Shown here one piece after another: positions 1-10,912 of a DNA stretch of 64,000 nucleotides. Made by a program: the position numbers and the translations under genes. The notes under the pieces were generated by a model. It was not told the DNA's origin and did not search any database. It saw nothing but the letters and a program-made list of their open reading frames with translations. The stretch is taken from assembly GCA_037178975.1 (NCBI GenBank), contig JASJZH010000006.1, positions 1,612,001-1,676,000 of the forward strand, written 5' to 3'. Origin of the DNA: Oscheius tipulae. Taxonomy: Eukaryota; Nematoda; Chromadorea; Rhabditida; Rhabditidae. Within the stretch, counting starts at the first letter, position 1, and each line of letters begins with the position of its first letter.

Positions 1-16
1 AGTCTTCGAATCCCAC

Positions 17-601
17 CTTCTGGGCACAGGTGTCAGCAGCATCCTTGACATTGTCGGCAGCCTTGTCCTCAGCACGGTTGCCAGTTACCTTATCATAAGC
101 ACGAGCGGCGGTATCCTTCACACTCTCGGCCATGTCGCTGACCTTCTCCTTAGCTTGCTCGAAAACTCCCTTCTAGAAAATGCTGTTGTATTTTGGTTTT
201 GAAAAAGGCTGCTTGTTCACCAACATGCATGTTAAGCCAAAGGCACACTTTTTGTTGACAGCTTTCTGTAACCCACATTGGTGGAAATAGCTAGGGCATT
301 CAGCTATTAAGAGCACAACAGCATGCAAAACATAGACAGAATATTTTTGGTCATATTGGGCAGAAAACACGCTTTTGAAAAAGGTTTAAGGGTTGATTGA
401 GCACTCGATAGCGCATTTTCACAAACATGCTACTTTGCTCAAAAACGGCTCACGAACTATCAAGCAAACAAAAGTATAAGATTTTGCTGAAGATTTCTAA
501 TAAAAGGCTATGAGCCTTTTTCTGGTGTTTTTGAGCTTTCGGCGACTTAAGTTTTGAGCCTCAAAAGTTGCTTAACAGGTATAAAAACTCACATCAGACA
601 T
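17..601 (-). CDS. LEA-like small hydrophilic protein, copy 1 (3' end outside window)
   Basis: Two exons are visible on the reverse strand: a three-codon first exon (593-601, Met-Ser-Asp) and a long second exon (17-172) that begins KGVFEQAKEK and ends DTCAQK at a GTGGGA donor. The third exon would lie before base 1. The product is Lys/Glu/Ala/Asp-rich with a repeated AKEK / VKD pattern and no hydrophobic stretch, like late-embryogenesis-abundant and CsbD-like stress proteins. The first intron is about 420 bases. A TATA-like block (GCTTATATAT read on the plus strand, 664-673) lies about 65 bases upstream of the ATG. The tiny MSD first exon and exon phases match copies at 1945-2281, 15543-15988 and 38227-38609, which supports this model. 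Function in desiccation or heat tolerance is inferred from composition only. Confidence 0.75.
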
Positions 602-1320
602 GTTTAGTAGTTGTAGTAGATTTGATTCAGTCGAAGCTGTTGGAGAGAAGCCGCAGAGGGTTTGCTTATATATTCCCTTCTCTTGTTTTTGTTATTCTCA
701 TGTCTTGCCATCCACGTGGGGGGAGAGAAAGGAGAGATTTGCTCTCGCTTGTTTACCAAGGCGAGCCTACAAATTTCGATCAACGAACCATTGCCAACAA
801 AATCCAATTATGACCGCAATGGATACGAGAGTAAAGGGAAACATACAGGCGTTTTGAAATCATAGCTTTGATTATCTCAAAATCATGGCATTATCTCAAA
901 ACCCCATGTCATATGAATACAGCCAAAATCCAAATTTGACCTATTTCGAAAGAAAACGAAAAACAGGTTTGCCGTACAAAGTACAAAATATCCGATAAAA
1001 ATATCCTCTCACCAACTGAAAATAGTCCCAGTCACACGTCCCAAACCAGATAGTAACACTCCTCGTGATAAGAGTGACTTTCAAAAACGAGACCAAACCA
1101 GTCAGCCGTCTCTCTCCATGATGTCACCTTGAACTTAACCGTGAATCATCAAAATAGTCTGACTGTCTCCCATTCAAACAACAACAATATAAAAGAGACT
1201 TAGGGAATTTTTTATATTGCGCAAACATTAGTGTTTTTTAGTTCTATTCCAAGGATCTTCTGTTACCACTCGTAAATATAAATGACAAAATACAATGCAG
1301 GTTTTTTGTAAGCTTCTTTA
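602..1320. other. Intergenic stretch, promoter of LEA-like copy 1 at its left end
   Basis: Apart from the TATA-like block at 664-673 I see no coding region, RNA gene or strong repeat. Short open frames near 570-860 have no splice context or family resemblance. Confidence 0.4.
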
Positions 1321-1560
1321 GGAGCGAGGTGGCGCAGTGGCACGAGGCGTCAGCGTTAATTGAAGGTTCAAACCCCGCTTCGAGCTCAGTTCAAACCCCC
1401 GCTTCGGCTCAACGAAGGCTTCCATCCTCTCACAAAGGTCGGTAAATTGGTAGTAGCTTGCTACGAAGATGAGGCATTCAGATTTAGTACCTGTCCAGCT
1501 TTAGAACCCTACTCGACCTAGCCCCTCAGGTTGAATCTGCATACAATTGTGTTCGCTTTA
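1321..1560 (+). repeat. tRNA-derived SINE-like sequence
   Basis: A pol III A-box-like stretch (GGTGGCGCAGTGGCA) is followed about 30 bases later by a B-box-like GGTTCAAACCC, then by a tail containing GGTCGGTAAATTGGTA. The first arm does not pair with the 3' end as a functional tRNA acceptor stem would, so this is not a working tRNA. The A-box/B-box plus tail layout is that of a tRNA-derived SINE, and I recall similar tails as dispersed repeats in nematodes. The end coordinate is approximate. Confidence 0.45.
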
Positions 1561-1944
1561 GCATTGATTACGGGTCAAACTTTTTCTTTATCTATTAGTC
1601 AAGAATGCAAAAAACAGAATGTCTTAGCGAGGGCCTGATGGTCAAGTGGATATAATGCTGACTGGCTATGAAGAAACCTGGTAAAGATTGGCATATTCAT
1701 CCAGTATTACCTTTCCTGCGGATGCTATAGTTTTAAAACATGGATATCATAACCACGCTCATTTTAACTTCATGATAGATCGATCTAGGGCGAAAGGCCT
1801 AAATAACCAAAATATCAATAACGGGAACAGATTCCTAGTTATATTCCCCTATAAGACGTGAACATCGAATCGGTCGGAAGCTTTATTACAAAATAAATTC
1901 ACAGGTTAAATACAGGAGAGTGAAATCTTGGTCATTTGAAGCAT

Positions 1945-2281
1945 CTATTGAGATCCCTCCATTCGTTTGGCAGCATCACGCATCTTGTCCGCAGCGTTCT
2001 CACGAGCATCGGAGCACTGAAAGATAGTACTACTTATAGAACAAACACATTAGTTGGATATACCTCCTTCGCACAAGTGTCAGCAGCCTTCTTGAATTCT
2101 TTGCTGGCCTTATCTTCCGGGGTCTTTCCGGTGATGCTGTCGTATTTCTCCTTAGCAGCTTCCTTGAAGTTGTGAGCAGCCTCGGCGGTCTTATCCTTAG
2201 CCTCCTCGAAATATCCCTTAGCACGAGTCTAAAACAGGAAAAAAATAGAAAATATCTGAGGTGGGAACTCACATCAGACAT
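1945..2281 (-). CDS. LEA-like small hydrophilic protein, copy 2
   Basis: Three reverse-strand exons: 2273-2281 (MSD), 2064-2228 (TRAKGYFEEAKDK... to DTCAKE) and 1945-2016 (CSDARENAADKMRD... to a TAG stop). Phases join without a break and give about 82 residues. The product is charged and Ala/Lys/Glu-rich, probably largely disordered or an amphipathic helix when folded. It is the most diverged of the four copies (extra TRA before KGYFE, different C-terminus) but keeps the same three-exon layout and the DTCA...C...ADKM spacing of two cysteines. A TATA-like TTATATAG at about 2339-2347 sits roughly 60 bases upstream. It lies tandem with copy 1 on the same strand. Confidence 0.8.
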
Positions 2282-3421
2282 GGTTAAACGTAGGCAGAGT
2301 AGAACAAACTGTCTTGGGGGTCCGCCTCTCAGCCTTCCCTTATATAGCCTTGCAGTTTTTCTATTTCTAGCTGCCCTTGTTTGGGTGCTCACGAGTGTTC
2401 TCTATTCAAAAACAATTCTGCCTTCACTACGTATTGGGAAATTGTCTGTTGTTGATCCCTTGTTTTCGTTCTCGGCGTCGCCGGGGGGATTCGAAAACAT
2501 TGAACGGAGAGGTTGTCCTGGTAAACACATTCTGGAATAGACGGAAAATAAGATGGAAAGGTCAAGTGGCTGAAACGGAGAATAGAGCCCTCTTGTGCAC
2601 AAACAAAAGGGCAAAGGAGAAAACAGAGCTAATGAGCAGCTAGAAAAAAAACTGATCTCTGGTGAACACTCTGTTTATCCTTGGGTACAGCTATCCGGGA
2701 ATAGAACGTTGACAAGGAAAGACCTTTCAAAAAGTCTGTTATACCATCAGGCAAGATTCAAATGACTATCGCAAGATAAAACCCTTAAAGTTACTCATAA
2801 GGAAAGTGGAAATCCAGGCAGAGGGTCTTTTGTGAACTATTTGAAAGTTTTGAGCTGCAGCGTGACATAAGGAAAAAACTAACCAGCCTGAAACGAAATA
2901 ATGTTCCGATGCCTATGTCCGCCATTTACACAACGATGCAAAATGATTTTTTTTTTCAGCTCTTCATTTAAGCGACCCTTGGATCAGTGAAAGAACGTAG
3001 CACAAGAAACTATCTAACATTCAAACGTCAAACATCTGAATATTTTCTTGGTGTTCGTGGAATAAATCCTCGAGATGTTGTTGGTTTTGATCATGTCCGT
3101 AGCTTGAGATTCGAACGCAGACCGTTACTGGTTTATTTAATTTTCAGCAGACAATTCACTAGACCATTGTACATTTTGCTTCCGCCCTGTAGGCCTCTTT
3201 CACTCTGTTGAGAATCATATTTTCAGGAGTGTTATAAAAACAGGAAGGGTAACTTTTGTAATTTTATTTTACCTCGAGCCCTACTTTTTTAAACCAAGTT
3301 ACTTTTCAGTACATGCACCCAGTTATTTTTGCTATATAAATGAACGAGCATGTTCGTTAATCGCCGTGCTCTCTCCTCACACTTCGTCATAGGTATGCCA
3401 GCGCTTGCCTCCGATACCGCC
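2282..3421. other. Intergenic stretch without a recognisable gene
   Basis: Beyond the copy-2 promoter I see only short open frames without splice signals or motifs. The sequence is AT-rich with a short T run near 2948. Confidence 0.4.
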
Positions 3422-3493
3422 TCCCATGTGGTCTAGTGGTTAGGATTCGTGGTTTTCACCCACGCGGCCCGGGTTCGATTCCCGGCATGGGAA
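3422..3493 (+). tRNA. tRNA-Glu (anticodon TTC)
   Basis: A full cloverleaf can be drawn. The acceptor TCCCATG pairs with CATGGGA. The D arm holds GGTCTAGTGGTTAGGAT. The anticodon stem CGTGG/CCACG encloses the loop TTTTCAC with anticodon TTC. The T arm CCGGGTTCGATTCCCGG is perfect. The discriminator base is A, the length is 72 bases and there is no intron. A T run follows about ten bases downstream, as expected for pol III termination. Confidence 0.95.
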
Positions 3494-3684
3494 TTCCCTT
3501 TTTGCATTTTTGACTGAGAGCATGTTTGAAGAGAATTGTATACCAAGTCGTTTGAAAATTTTGTTAAAGCTTTCGGTAAAGAAATGTTAGTCGTAGCCAA
3601 CTGGTTTTTATCTACATGCTTATTTCTAAAAGCCGTTCCTGCTGTTTTACACACAAAAGACATTGTGAAACACTGTTCTCATGA

Positions 3685-5108
3685 TTATTTTATTGTTGCC
3701 GTACGTGAAAGCATCGTTGTTCGAGTGAGTGGAGCAACACCATCCTTTTTCGTACACATAAATTTTCCGAAAAGTTTCTTCAGAAATGAAAAATAGGGTG
3801 TGGTGAGCGTCAAAGTCAATATAGAACTTGTAATGGGGTAGATATTGATGATGGTGATGAAAATGTCCCAGTTCAGTTTTGAAGGACTGCTACAAGACAA
3901 TATTTGCTGTGCACCCGGAATAAAAGCTACTCCGCAGCTTAGACAGATTGCAGTTGGTAGCGAGCCCTTGAAAACTGTCTTACGGTTGTTTGAACCAACC
4001 CACCTGACCTAGCAACATGATGGTCAGTTTTCTTTGCTGACGCGTCTGCATTCTGCTCTGCCGCGAGGTTATAAAATGTTGATTCAACTTGGTATATGTC
4101 AAATATGAGAAAACGTAGACCAGGCAAGCAAAACATATCATCGAAAAGAGAATCGCGAAACCTGAAAACATAATGTGAAAGTCTTTTTGGAATGTTACTC
4201 GACGGAACAATTAGAGGAGAGCACACGTTTAGTATTAGAAGAACATCTGTCTCAAGATTGACATTGTATAACGCTCCATACAACTGATTGTCATTTACAA
4301 ACTGTTTTAATCCCTGAAATTAAGAAGAGTATTATATTTGTAAAACGTACGTTGACGTCCATTGTGAACAAAAACTTGGCCAAAAGTAGTCCTGCAATTT
4401 CTGCAGAAAGCAGGATCAGAAGATGCCAAGCGACGAACCTGATAAACACACTTTGGTAAATAACAAAATTTTTAAACAGGATATTAAAAAGAAACTCACC
4501 ACTTTATCCTAATAACAAGTTTGCTGTTAGCAATCTTAAAGTAGCGATAGACACAGCATTCTACCACACACAGTCCAGAAGTTAGAATGAGGTTTATTGT
4601 AGTGACTAGCTGAAAACTTCATCTTGACTACAACCAATTTTGCAAACTGCTATGCTGCCGCCAAATTCAGTGCCAATGAATTTGAAATATCCAATGACAC
4701 GGATCACCGGCAGTGGGTACAGGTAATCAGGAAATGTTCCAAGTCTTCCCGTATTAACGAATGCAATTTCGGCTAACTGAAACAAGAGGTAAAACAATGT
4801 TTATAGAATACACATACAACCCATGTAATCAAAATCGGTTTTATGTCCCGCATCTTGGGCGGAGTATGATAGGTGACGGCATACAGTAATACGATATCCA
4901 AAATAGTGGAAAGTAAACATAATGTGTTTTGTATTATGTTAAACGGTGAAAACAATATATTTGTTAGCATTACCAATTTAACCTGTGGTGTGACTATGTG
5001 AACAGGTGTAGATGCATTCTTAAGTAAGAGTGGGTTCCTCGAATCACATGACAAAAGGTTAAGCCTCGTCTTAAGCATAAAACGCGAATTATAAACATTT
5101 CTCCTCAT
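3685..5108 (-). CDS. Srh/Str-type serpentine chemoreceptor
   Basis: Seven reverse-strand exons join in phase: 4818-5108, 4648-4776, 4500-4609, 4351-4438, 4199-4313, 4004-4161 and 3685-3966, giving about 390 residues. Hydrophobic segments fit a seven-helix receptor. Family hallmarks of the Str superfamily (Srh/Sri-like) are a TPPKM after the second helix, CVYRYFKIA after the third, QQRKLTIMLLGQ before the sixth, then FIPGAQQ and a C-terminal TTPYF. Such proteins are G-protein-coupled receptors, usually in chemosensory neurons. The start is the first in-frame ATG; a later Met (5075) is possible. A receptor gene of another class lies just upstream on the same strand with 12 bases between the coding regions. 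Confidence 0.8.
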
Positions 5109-5120
5109 ATCTATATCGTT

Positions 5121-6673
5121 TCAATATCTTGACTGTGATTGCGAAGTGTTGACGGTGTTGTTGGACGCTTGTCCAATTCTACATCCGAACATTTCCCTAA
5201 TATCGCGTCGAATCTGAATATTGAAATTAGAATGGTTTGACTCAAAGACACCTGTTTGTTGTTCTTGAGAAAAATAAGTGCATTGGCGGAACATTTCAAC
5301 ATGACCATAAATGGAGTGACTGCCAGCATCCACTGGTATTGGAAATGAAACACCCAGTCAAAGATTCTCAACATCAGCCAGCTCGTAGTAAAGAGTAAAG
5401 CGATTACTCCATAGTTGATCGCCAATCTGAAAGAATCAGAAACTTTTTGTTTTTTCAGCCTTGCTCACGTGTAATCTCTTTTCCGACCGAATGAGATTGC
5501 TTCTCCCGAAGAGATCCTTTTTCTTTCAAAAAGGATATGAAAGCCGATCTAAACACCATTTGTGCTCAGAACAAACATGACGTACCCAAGTGTAACAAAT
5601 TAGTGAGATGCTAGAAGTCACAATGTTTAGCGGAAGGTCAATGATCGAATCCGTGTAGTTGAACGTATTGCTTGGATTGTAGAAAGCGTAGCCAAAATAT
5701 TCCCAGTTCAGAAGAAATCTGCAACCACAATGCTGCGAACGTGTCAAATCTGGTAAATTCTTAGAACTCTCGTCTACATCCAGCGAATCAAAGAAGGCAT
5801 TGCAACATTAAAACTGCTTTTTCCGCAGTAAAGCACATTGATTCTGGTATGTTCCCCATGGTATTCATACAATTATTGGACCCTGTCAACTTTAGCTGTA
5901 TGTATACAAAGCAAACCCAGTTCGGAGAATGCCAAATATAACAATTCGTTGTGCGACTATAATAGCTTTGCTCAACTGGTAACTCATGTACCAAGAGTCC
6001 GGATATTTCTACTGCAGCATTTACATCTCCTTTTTTTACCGCAATACACATTATTACATCAAAATTGAGCCTCCGATTCAAAGTATTTGACCGGAAAATG
6101 CACTTCTCCGTACAAGTCCAAAGCTCATTCTGTTTCAATGAAAGTTACCTGCAGCATGGACTGATCATGAACGCTGTAGCATTCACGGAAACAGCCACGA
6201 TGAAGGCGAAAACTGCGATCCAAAAAACTGTTTCCCGCGTGCTGAATGCAAAGCTCCATCGTTTTATCATAAACAGTCTGAAATACTTTGTGCTTTCTGT
6301 TTCAGGGAATGGGACCTATCGAAGGCGATGATCAAATCCAAAGCACAGCCACTATACCACGTGGTAACGTAGCAAAACGAAAAGAATTTTACCCAAACAC
6401 TATTTATAGTTTGTTCAAAGATGTACGACTAAACTCTAGACTATCAGTCAGAAAACTGAAATAAACCTCTGCAAGCACTGCCGGTGTCATATAAATCAGA
6501 TGAACTAGAGTCATGACAAAGTCGTTGATGAGATTTGCAGTAGCGAGGTAGTAAAATGGAAGATATCTCCACAACTTTAGACGAAAAATTGAAACCAAAG
6601 CAAGCAGGATCGCTATGGCTTCGGTGAAGGTGGTGAAAGCATAGATGCTTCCAGCAATTTTGTAAATCAGCAT
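5121..6673 (-). CDS. Srx/Srt-like serpentine chemoreceptor
   Basis: Reverse-strand exons: 6467-6673 (first), 6316-6399, 6149-6277, 5586-5718, 5469-5548, 5252-5426 and 5121-5213. All joins except the first are in phase. The protein has hydrophobic helices, an IIAFDRLFMIK motif in the DRY position after helix 3, a helix-5 exon ending ICYTW, then FGRKRDYTLAINYG at the start of helix 6, and a short Ser/Asn-rich tail ending SQSRY. This is the pattern of nematode seven-helix chemoreceptors of the Srg superfamily (Srx/Srt). The exon 1/exon 2 join is not resolved: exon 2 needs a phase-2 donor that I cannot find, so exon 1 may be wrong or damaged. A 430-base intron at 5719-6148 holds a non-coding open frame. 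Confidence 0.7.
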
Positions 6674-7573
6674 CTGAACATTATAACATTATAATATTGC
6701 AATGGCTTATAAAGTTATCAAAAAGAGAATTCGGATACGTATACAACGACAAATTCTGCATCGTATGAGCAGAGATACACTTGACTACCCTTATATGACC
6801 TGAGCAACGCGCGTCAGTGAACAGTTAAAACAACTGTTGTACACTTAGTAATATGTCAGAAGTGGGCGGTCGAAAACGTATACATTACAAAACGTTCAGA
6901 GCATCATTTCCTCTCTGTTGTTAAGTGGTTTGTATCGATAAACAATCTTTGTAGCAGGTGTACGATACTCAATTAAGAAGTTACTACTTGACAAACAGTA
7001 TGCATAATACAGAGAAAAAGATCAGAGAATGAATTCGACGGTCAAAATTTAAGATCTTGATGAGAGAGACAAAACGGTAATACCATTGAGTTTCGGTCAA
7101 GCTAATTGCAAGTTGCGTTATATGAGATCTCTCAACGATTGAAATGTCGAACCTGTGGTTGTTCGCTTCTCTGATGATCCTCAAACCAGTTCACACTTTG
7201 CAACCGTCTACTGTCGCTTTTTAACCGAAAAATCTCTCGGAAAATTCCAATGAATACCTATTGAAATTCCTAATATGTAGTTGATTTAGAACAGTGCAGT
7301 TAATGGTTCTCGATTAGCTTTTGTTCAAGTTATCTCCCTGTCACACCTGCGCTGGGCTAGTTATTAAAAACTAAGAAAACAGTATTTATTCCTCGATGGC
7401 TATTGTACAAAGGAAAAGATTTGTGTTTTTTGTTAATAACTGACAAAGTGAAAGGATCACTTCTTGTTCGTTGGCAGGATATAAATGACCGCTGATTAAA
7501 ACCGAGCAGGGAGATCGAAAAATGTAATACAGTATGACAAACGGAGATTAGGAATGTACTGTCGAGTATGAAT
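6674..7573. other. Intergenic stretch
   Basis: No supported gene. Short open frames on the minus strand (6984-7184, 7357-7587) lack splice context and motifs. Confidence 0.35.
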
Positions 7574-8262
7574 CTATTTCTTTTCACGCTTGGTCTTACT
7601 GCTACCGTCTTCAGTTTGTTCCCAGAAGCGCTTCGGCTTCGTGATGCTCCTTTTCTGAAAATTTTTCAATGGAAAAAGAACGTGGAAAGGTATACCTTTA
7701 ATGAAGTCGTGGCTAGAGTTGTTCCAATCGAGGTGGTTTCAGGGTCCATCTGGACTGTTTCTGCCATCTGGGCTGCTTAAATAACTAGCTTAATGCCATC
7801 CGAAAGTTCAAAATTACCTGGTTGTGGACCGACAATATGACAGGGAACTGAAAGAAGGCTCTTCTTCTGTGGCTGCAGGATGCTCGAGCTTTTCTTGGAC
7901 TCAAAGTTGCGAGCCTTTTGCAATTCTTCTCTCAGAATGTTGTTCTCCTTCTCCAAAATGTCCAATCTCGACTCCAGAGCAGCTGTGCTTGCCCTGATAA
8001 TCTCGCTCGTTTTTTCCTGCATCTCCCGACGGATTCCTTTGCGAAACTGATCAATCATTAAGTGCTGCAGAGAAATTTCCTCATTCATTTTGTCCGTCTT
8101 CTCTTCCAAGCCACCAAAAAGCATTTTCAGCACAAGGAACTCGTGTTCCTTAAAGTTTAATGCAAATAAGTAAGGGAACGTACTTACACAGTTCTGCTGT
8201 TTCGACTCTGATGACAGCTTTTCGTCTTTCACATCTGAGCATTTTGCCTCCTTCGTCTCCAT
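7574..8262 (-). CDS. Coiled-coil protein with basic C-terminus
   Basis: Four reverse-strand exons join in phase: 8188-8262, 7818-8148, 7696-7772 and 7574-7654, giving 187 residues. Residues about 25-110 form a predicted coiled coil (heptad-like LEEKTDKMNEEI, then ALESRLDILEKENNILREEL). A Ser/Pro/Thr-rich stretch (QMAETVQMDPETTS) follows, and the end is strongly basic (KTKREKK), like a nuclear localisation signal. The start was taken at METKEAK because a TTTTTAG acceptor suitable for cis- or trans-splicing lies just upstream; a longer in-frame start (8304) also exists. I do not recognise the family. A forward open frame on the opposite strand (7568-7780) is a shadow of the last exons. Confidence 0.65.
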
Positions 8263-8797
8263 ATGTAATACTTCTAAAAAGTCAAGTATTTTAATAAAAA
8301 CCATAGAAGCTTATTGGATTGTTATTGTATTTGTGATGTATACTGAAAACCAATAACATGTTTGAAAAGACTGGAGGAGAGGTTCTTCCAGTCTTACAGA
8401 ATCCACATTTTTAAATCCTAATAAGTATATAAAAGTAGTAAACGTGTTGTAATCGAGGCTCAGCCATTTCAAATTTTCAAAAAACCATTTTGATGGGAAT
8501 AGGCTTCTTCATTCACTTTTGAGGAAATGGATAGACTGATAACACTATAACTTATTCCTACATATGATATTTTGCAGGTTAAAGATTATTTTTAAGAAAC
8601 ATTTGATGATAATAAAGGAAAAAGAGACAAACGATTCAAACGCAGCTGGAGTCTCGTGTTTACGACCAACGCAATATTACGTATCGTAAGTGCGTAGCTT
8701 CATTTTCTTTCCAGATAGCCTTAAAGAAGGCTGAATGAAAGAAGTTCCGATGTAAACTACACTGTCAAATTTGTCCACTCATAACAGAAACCATATT

Positions 8798-9046
8798 TCA
8801 AAACATTTTATCAACATCTAACATCAAACATTTGGGTAATAGCAGAGCAGGCACTTCATTTTTGTCGCCAAGCTCTGGGATATCGCTAATTGAGGTTTTT
8901 TGCTGTTTGGCTTTTTTTTCTAATTTTCTAAGCATGTTATAACTGAACGCCGTGTCTAAAATGACACCTGGAACCTGAAATTCACCAAAGAGATTGCTAT
9001 GAGAGCAAAGTTCGCAATGTTCATTTTGCATTTTGACCCATTTCAT
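8798..9046 (-). CDS. Uncharacterised small open frame (possible exon or 3' UTR frame)
   Basis: An 82-codon reverse frame from MKWVKMQNEH to VDKMF includes a polar Lys-rich helix (RKLEKKAKQQK). It follows the stop of the gene at 9122-9632 by about 75 bases on the same strand, so it could be that gene's 3' UTR or a separate small gene. No family is recognised and no clear promoter or splice signal is seen. Confidence 0.25.
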   Translation of the reverse strand: MKWVKMQNEHCELCSHSNLFGEFQVPGVILDTAFSYNMLRKLEKKAKQQKTSISDIPELGDKNEVPALLLPKCLMLDVDKMF

Positions 9047-9121
9047 GTTCCAGGCAAGATTCTAGAGCATGGAGGCAAAATTTGAATGAATAGGGATGCC
9101 TGTTCTAATGTTACAAATACT

Positions 9122-9632
9122 TTAAAGCCAGAAACGAAAGTTTTTGAAGGATCTATAGGCTTGGCGAGCCGTGTCAGCATACATGAGCGACAGTACGAAC
9201 ACAACAAAGATGAGTAAGCAGAAGATGTAGTCTGTGGACAGCCTTTCTTCCCCGTTTCTTCTTCTGCGAACAGTTCTTTGTCTGTTGTCCACCCTGCACG
9301 CGAACTTCTCGCAATAATATTGAGCAGCATTCTTCTTCGCTTCGATTTCTTGGATTTTGGGCTGTTGAGCTCTTCCTTCCGGGACAGATAGCTTTCTGCA
9401 AAAAGCTCGATCATATGCGATCTTTTTCTAATAAACCTGTTTCAAGAACTGTTCCTGTAGACGAGCCCAGTTTATCTCGGCAGTTCTTTCGGCTTCCTCT
9501 TCGCCTCTTCATCCCCAAAGCTACGCGCTGTGCCTTCTTCTCAAGCTCTCTTGGGCTCTCTTGCTTCGGACTCTTCTGAAAACAGTGCTTTAGTTGATTT
9601 TTGAACTACAAATCACAAACCTTCTGCACCAT
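9122..9632 (-). pseudogene. Small single-pass membrane protein gene with two apparent frame breaks
   Basis: Exons on the reverse strand are 9621-9632 (MVQK), 9437-9575 and 9122-9395, with good GT...TTTTCAG/TTGCAG borders. Three coding-like stretches lie in successive frames: KSPKQESPRELEKKAQRVA, then EEEAERTAEINWARLQEQF, then KLSVPEGRAQQPK... leading to a basic RRRRNGEERLSTD and one membrane helix (YIFCLLIFVVFVLSLMYA) before the stop. Each change is a +1 shift: one near 9510 inside exon 2, the other at the exon 2/3 join. The composition of all three pieces is convincingly protein-like, so either the gene is decaying or the consensus lacks bases. The family is not recognised. Confidence 0.45.
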
Positions 9633-10912
9633 GGTTGCCTCCAAGGTACAGAGTAATCGAAGGAAGTTGTGTCTGCTTAAGGCAACTGAAAGCTTAAGTT
9701 TTGACTAGAGAGCGAGAGAGAGTGTCGCAGACACGAAGTGGTAGATAGGAGATCTCTATTTTCCTGACTGTATATTTGTATATCTGAAGTATATGCAGTG
9801 TTTATCAAAGAACTGCACCCTGTAGTATGGTTTTAAAATGGGGTGACTCTAATAACGACATTTTAGAAAGGCAGCTGCAAACAAAAGTTTTGGCGGCATC
9901 TCGTGACCACCGTATATAAAATGTGACCATGATCTGCAAAATGTTTTAAATGCCCAGTTTTAAAACTGAGTCGCGACGAGAGGCCTAGGCCGAGGAAACA
10001 AATAAAATAGTTGTGCAGAACCGAGCACCGGATACGGCGCTTCCCCACAACGAGGAGACGAGGTGTTCCCCACGAAAGAGTTGCGCGAGAATCGCGTGAG
10101 ACATCGGCCTTTTCGGGCTTGGGACCGCGGAACATTCATAATTGTAGATCCAGCACTCGTGTTGTACTCTGAGCAACAGTCTGGTAGTGATATCAAGTAC
10201 AGAAATTGTTGTTTTTTTTGTGGATGAATAGCTGACTTCGGATTCTAGCTAAGGTTTATGTCAAATCTGGCTCCCTTCTGCAATACCCACTCCCCTCGCC
10301 ACCATCGAAAAGGGTCATTCTTGATTCCGTGAAAAAACTTCAATAGTGAAGACTTATTTTTAGCAGAATGCATCTGTAGCACATCTGCGCCAATTCCTTC
10401 ATTCATTCCTACTTGTAAGTGTCCTCACGCACTCGGCTCTAGCTCTAAAGCATGCATTCAATAATAACAAATATGAAACTTTGTCCTTGCTGTCATGCTT
10501 TAGAAAGAGTGTTCGAAGCAGATTAACCCTTGGAAGTTGCCATCCCCAGTCAGCGTTCTATTTTGAACATATTGCTTCGATGTAGAAATGATTCAGTATG
10601 ACCTCTCTATAAACGTTTCTCGCGCTTTTTTTTCCTCGCATACCAGAAAATTGCTGGTAGTTCTCAAAGTATAAGAGCCACTTACATGTTTCCTTGGATA
10701 TATGGTTCAACACCCTTATTTTTCTCTTTTATGAACATGGAGCTCTGTGAGTTTTAACCTTTTTCTTAATTCCATCGAACGATCATTTTTTCAAACTGTA
10801 GACAGAGCGCATCAGCTGATCCGTCTCTTGCTCCGGCTGGGTGGCGCAAACGCATTCCAAAGTTCGGGGTACTTATGCTGATTCTTCACCGAGGGTTCAG
10901 CCAGTTGTCAGC
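9633..10912. other. Intergenic stretch with a GC-rich, hairpin-bearing block
   Basis: Most of the interval is ordinary AT-rich sequence. Bases about 9965-10140 are clearly GC-richer than their surroundings and contain palindromes: ggcctaggcc near 9982 and the hairpin cgcgagaatcgcg near 10085. A short purine repeat (gagagcgagagaga-like) is near 9710. No tRNA, snRNA or coding assignment could be made. Confidence 0.4.

Noticed and set aside
1621-1700. Second tRNA-like sequence near 1630 (TGGTCAAGTGGATATAATGC)
   Set aside because: An A-box-like stretch exists but there is no B box at a suitable distance; left uncalled.
5961-6060. Possible CRISPR or tandem-repeat array anywhere in the window
   Set aside because: No regularly spaced direct repeats seen here or elsewhere; the organism is eukaryotic.
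5788-6138. Reverse 116-codon frame with several cysteines
   Set aside because: It lies wholly within an intron of the chemoreceptor at 5121-6673; the flanking exons join in phase across it.
7568-7780. Forward 70-codon frame with an apparent signal peptide
   Set aside because: It is antisense to two in-phase, highly charged exons of the coiled-coil gene (7574-8262), which explain the sequence better.
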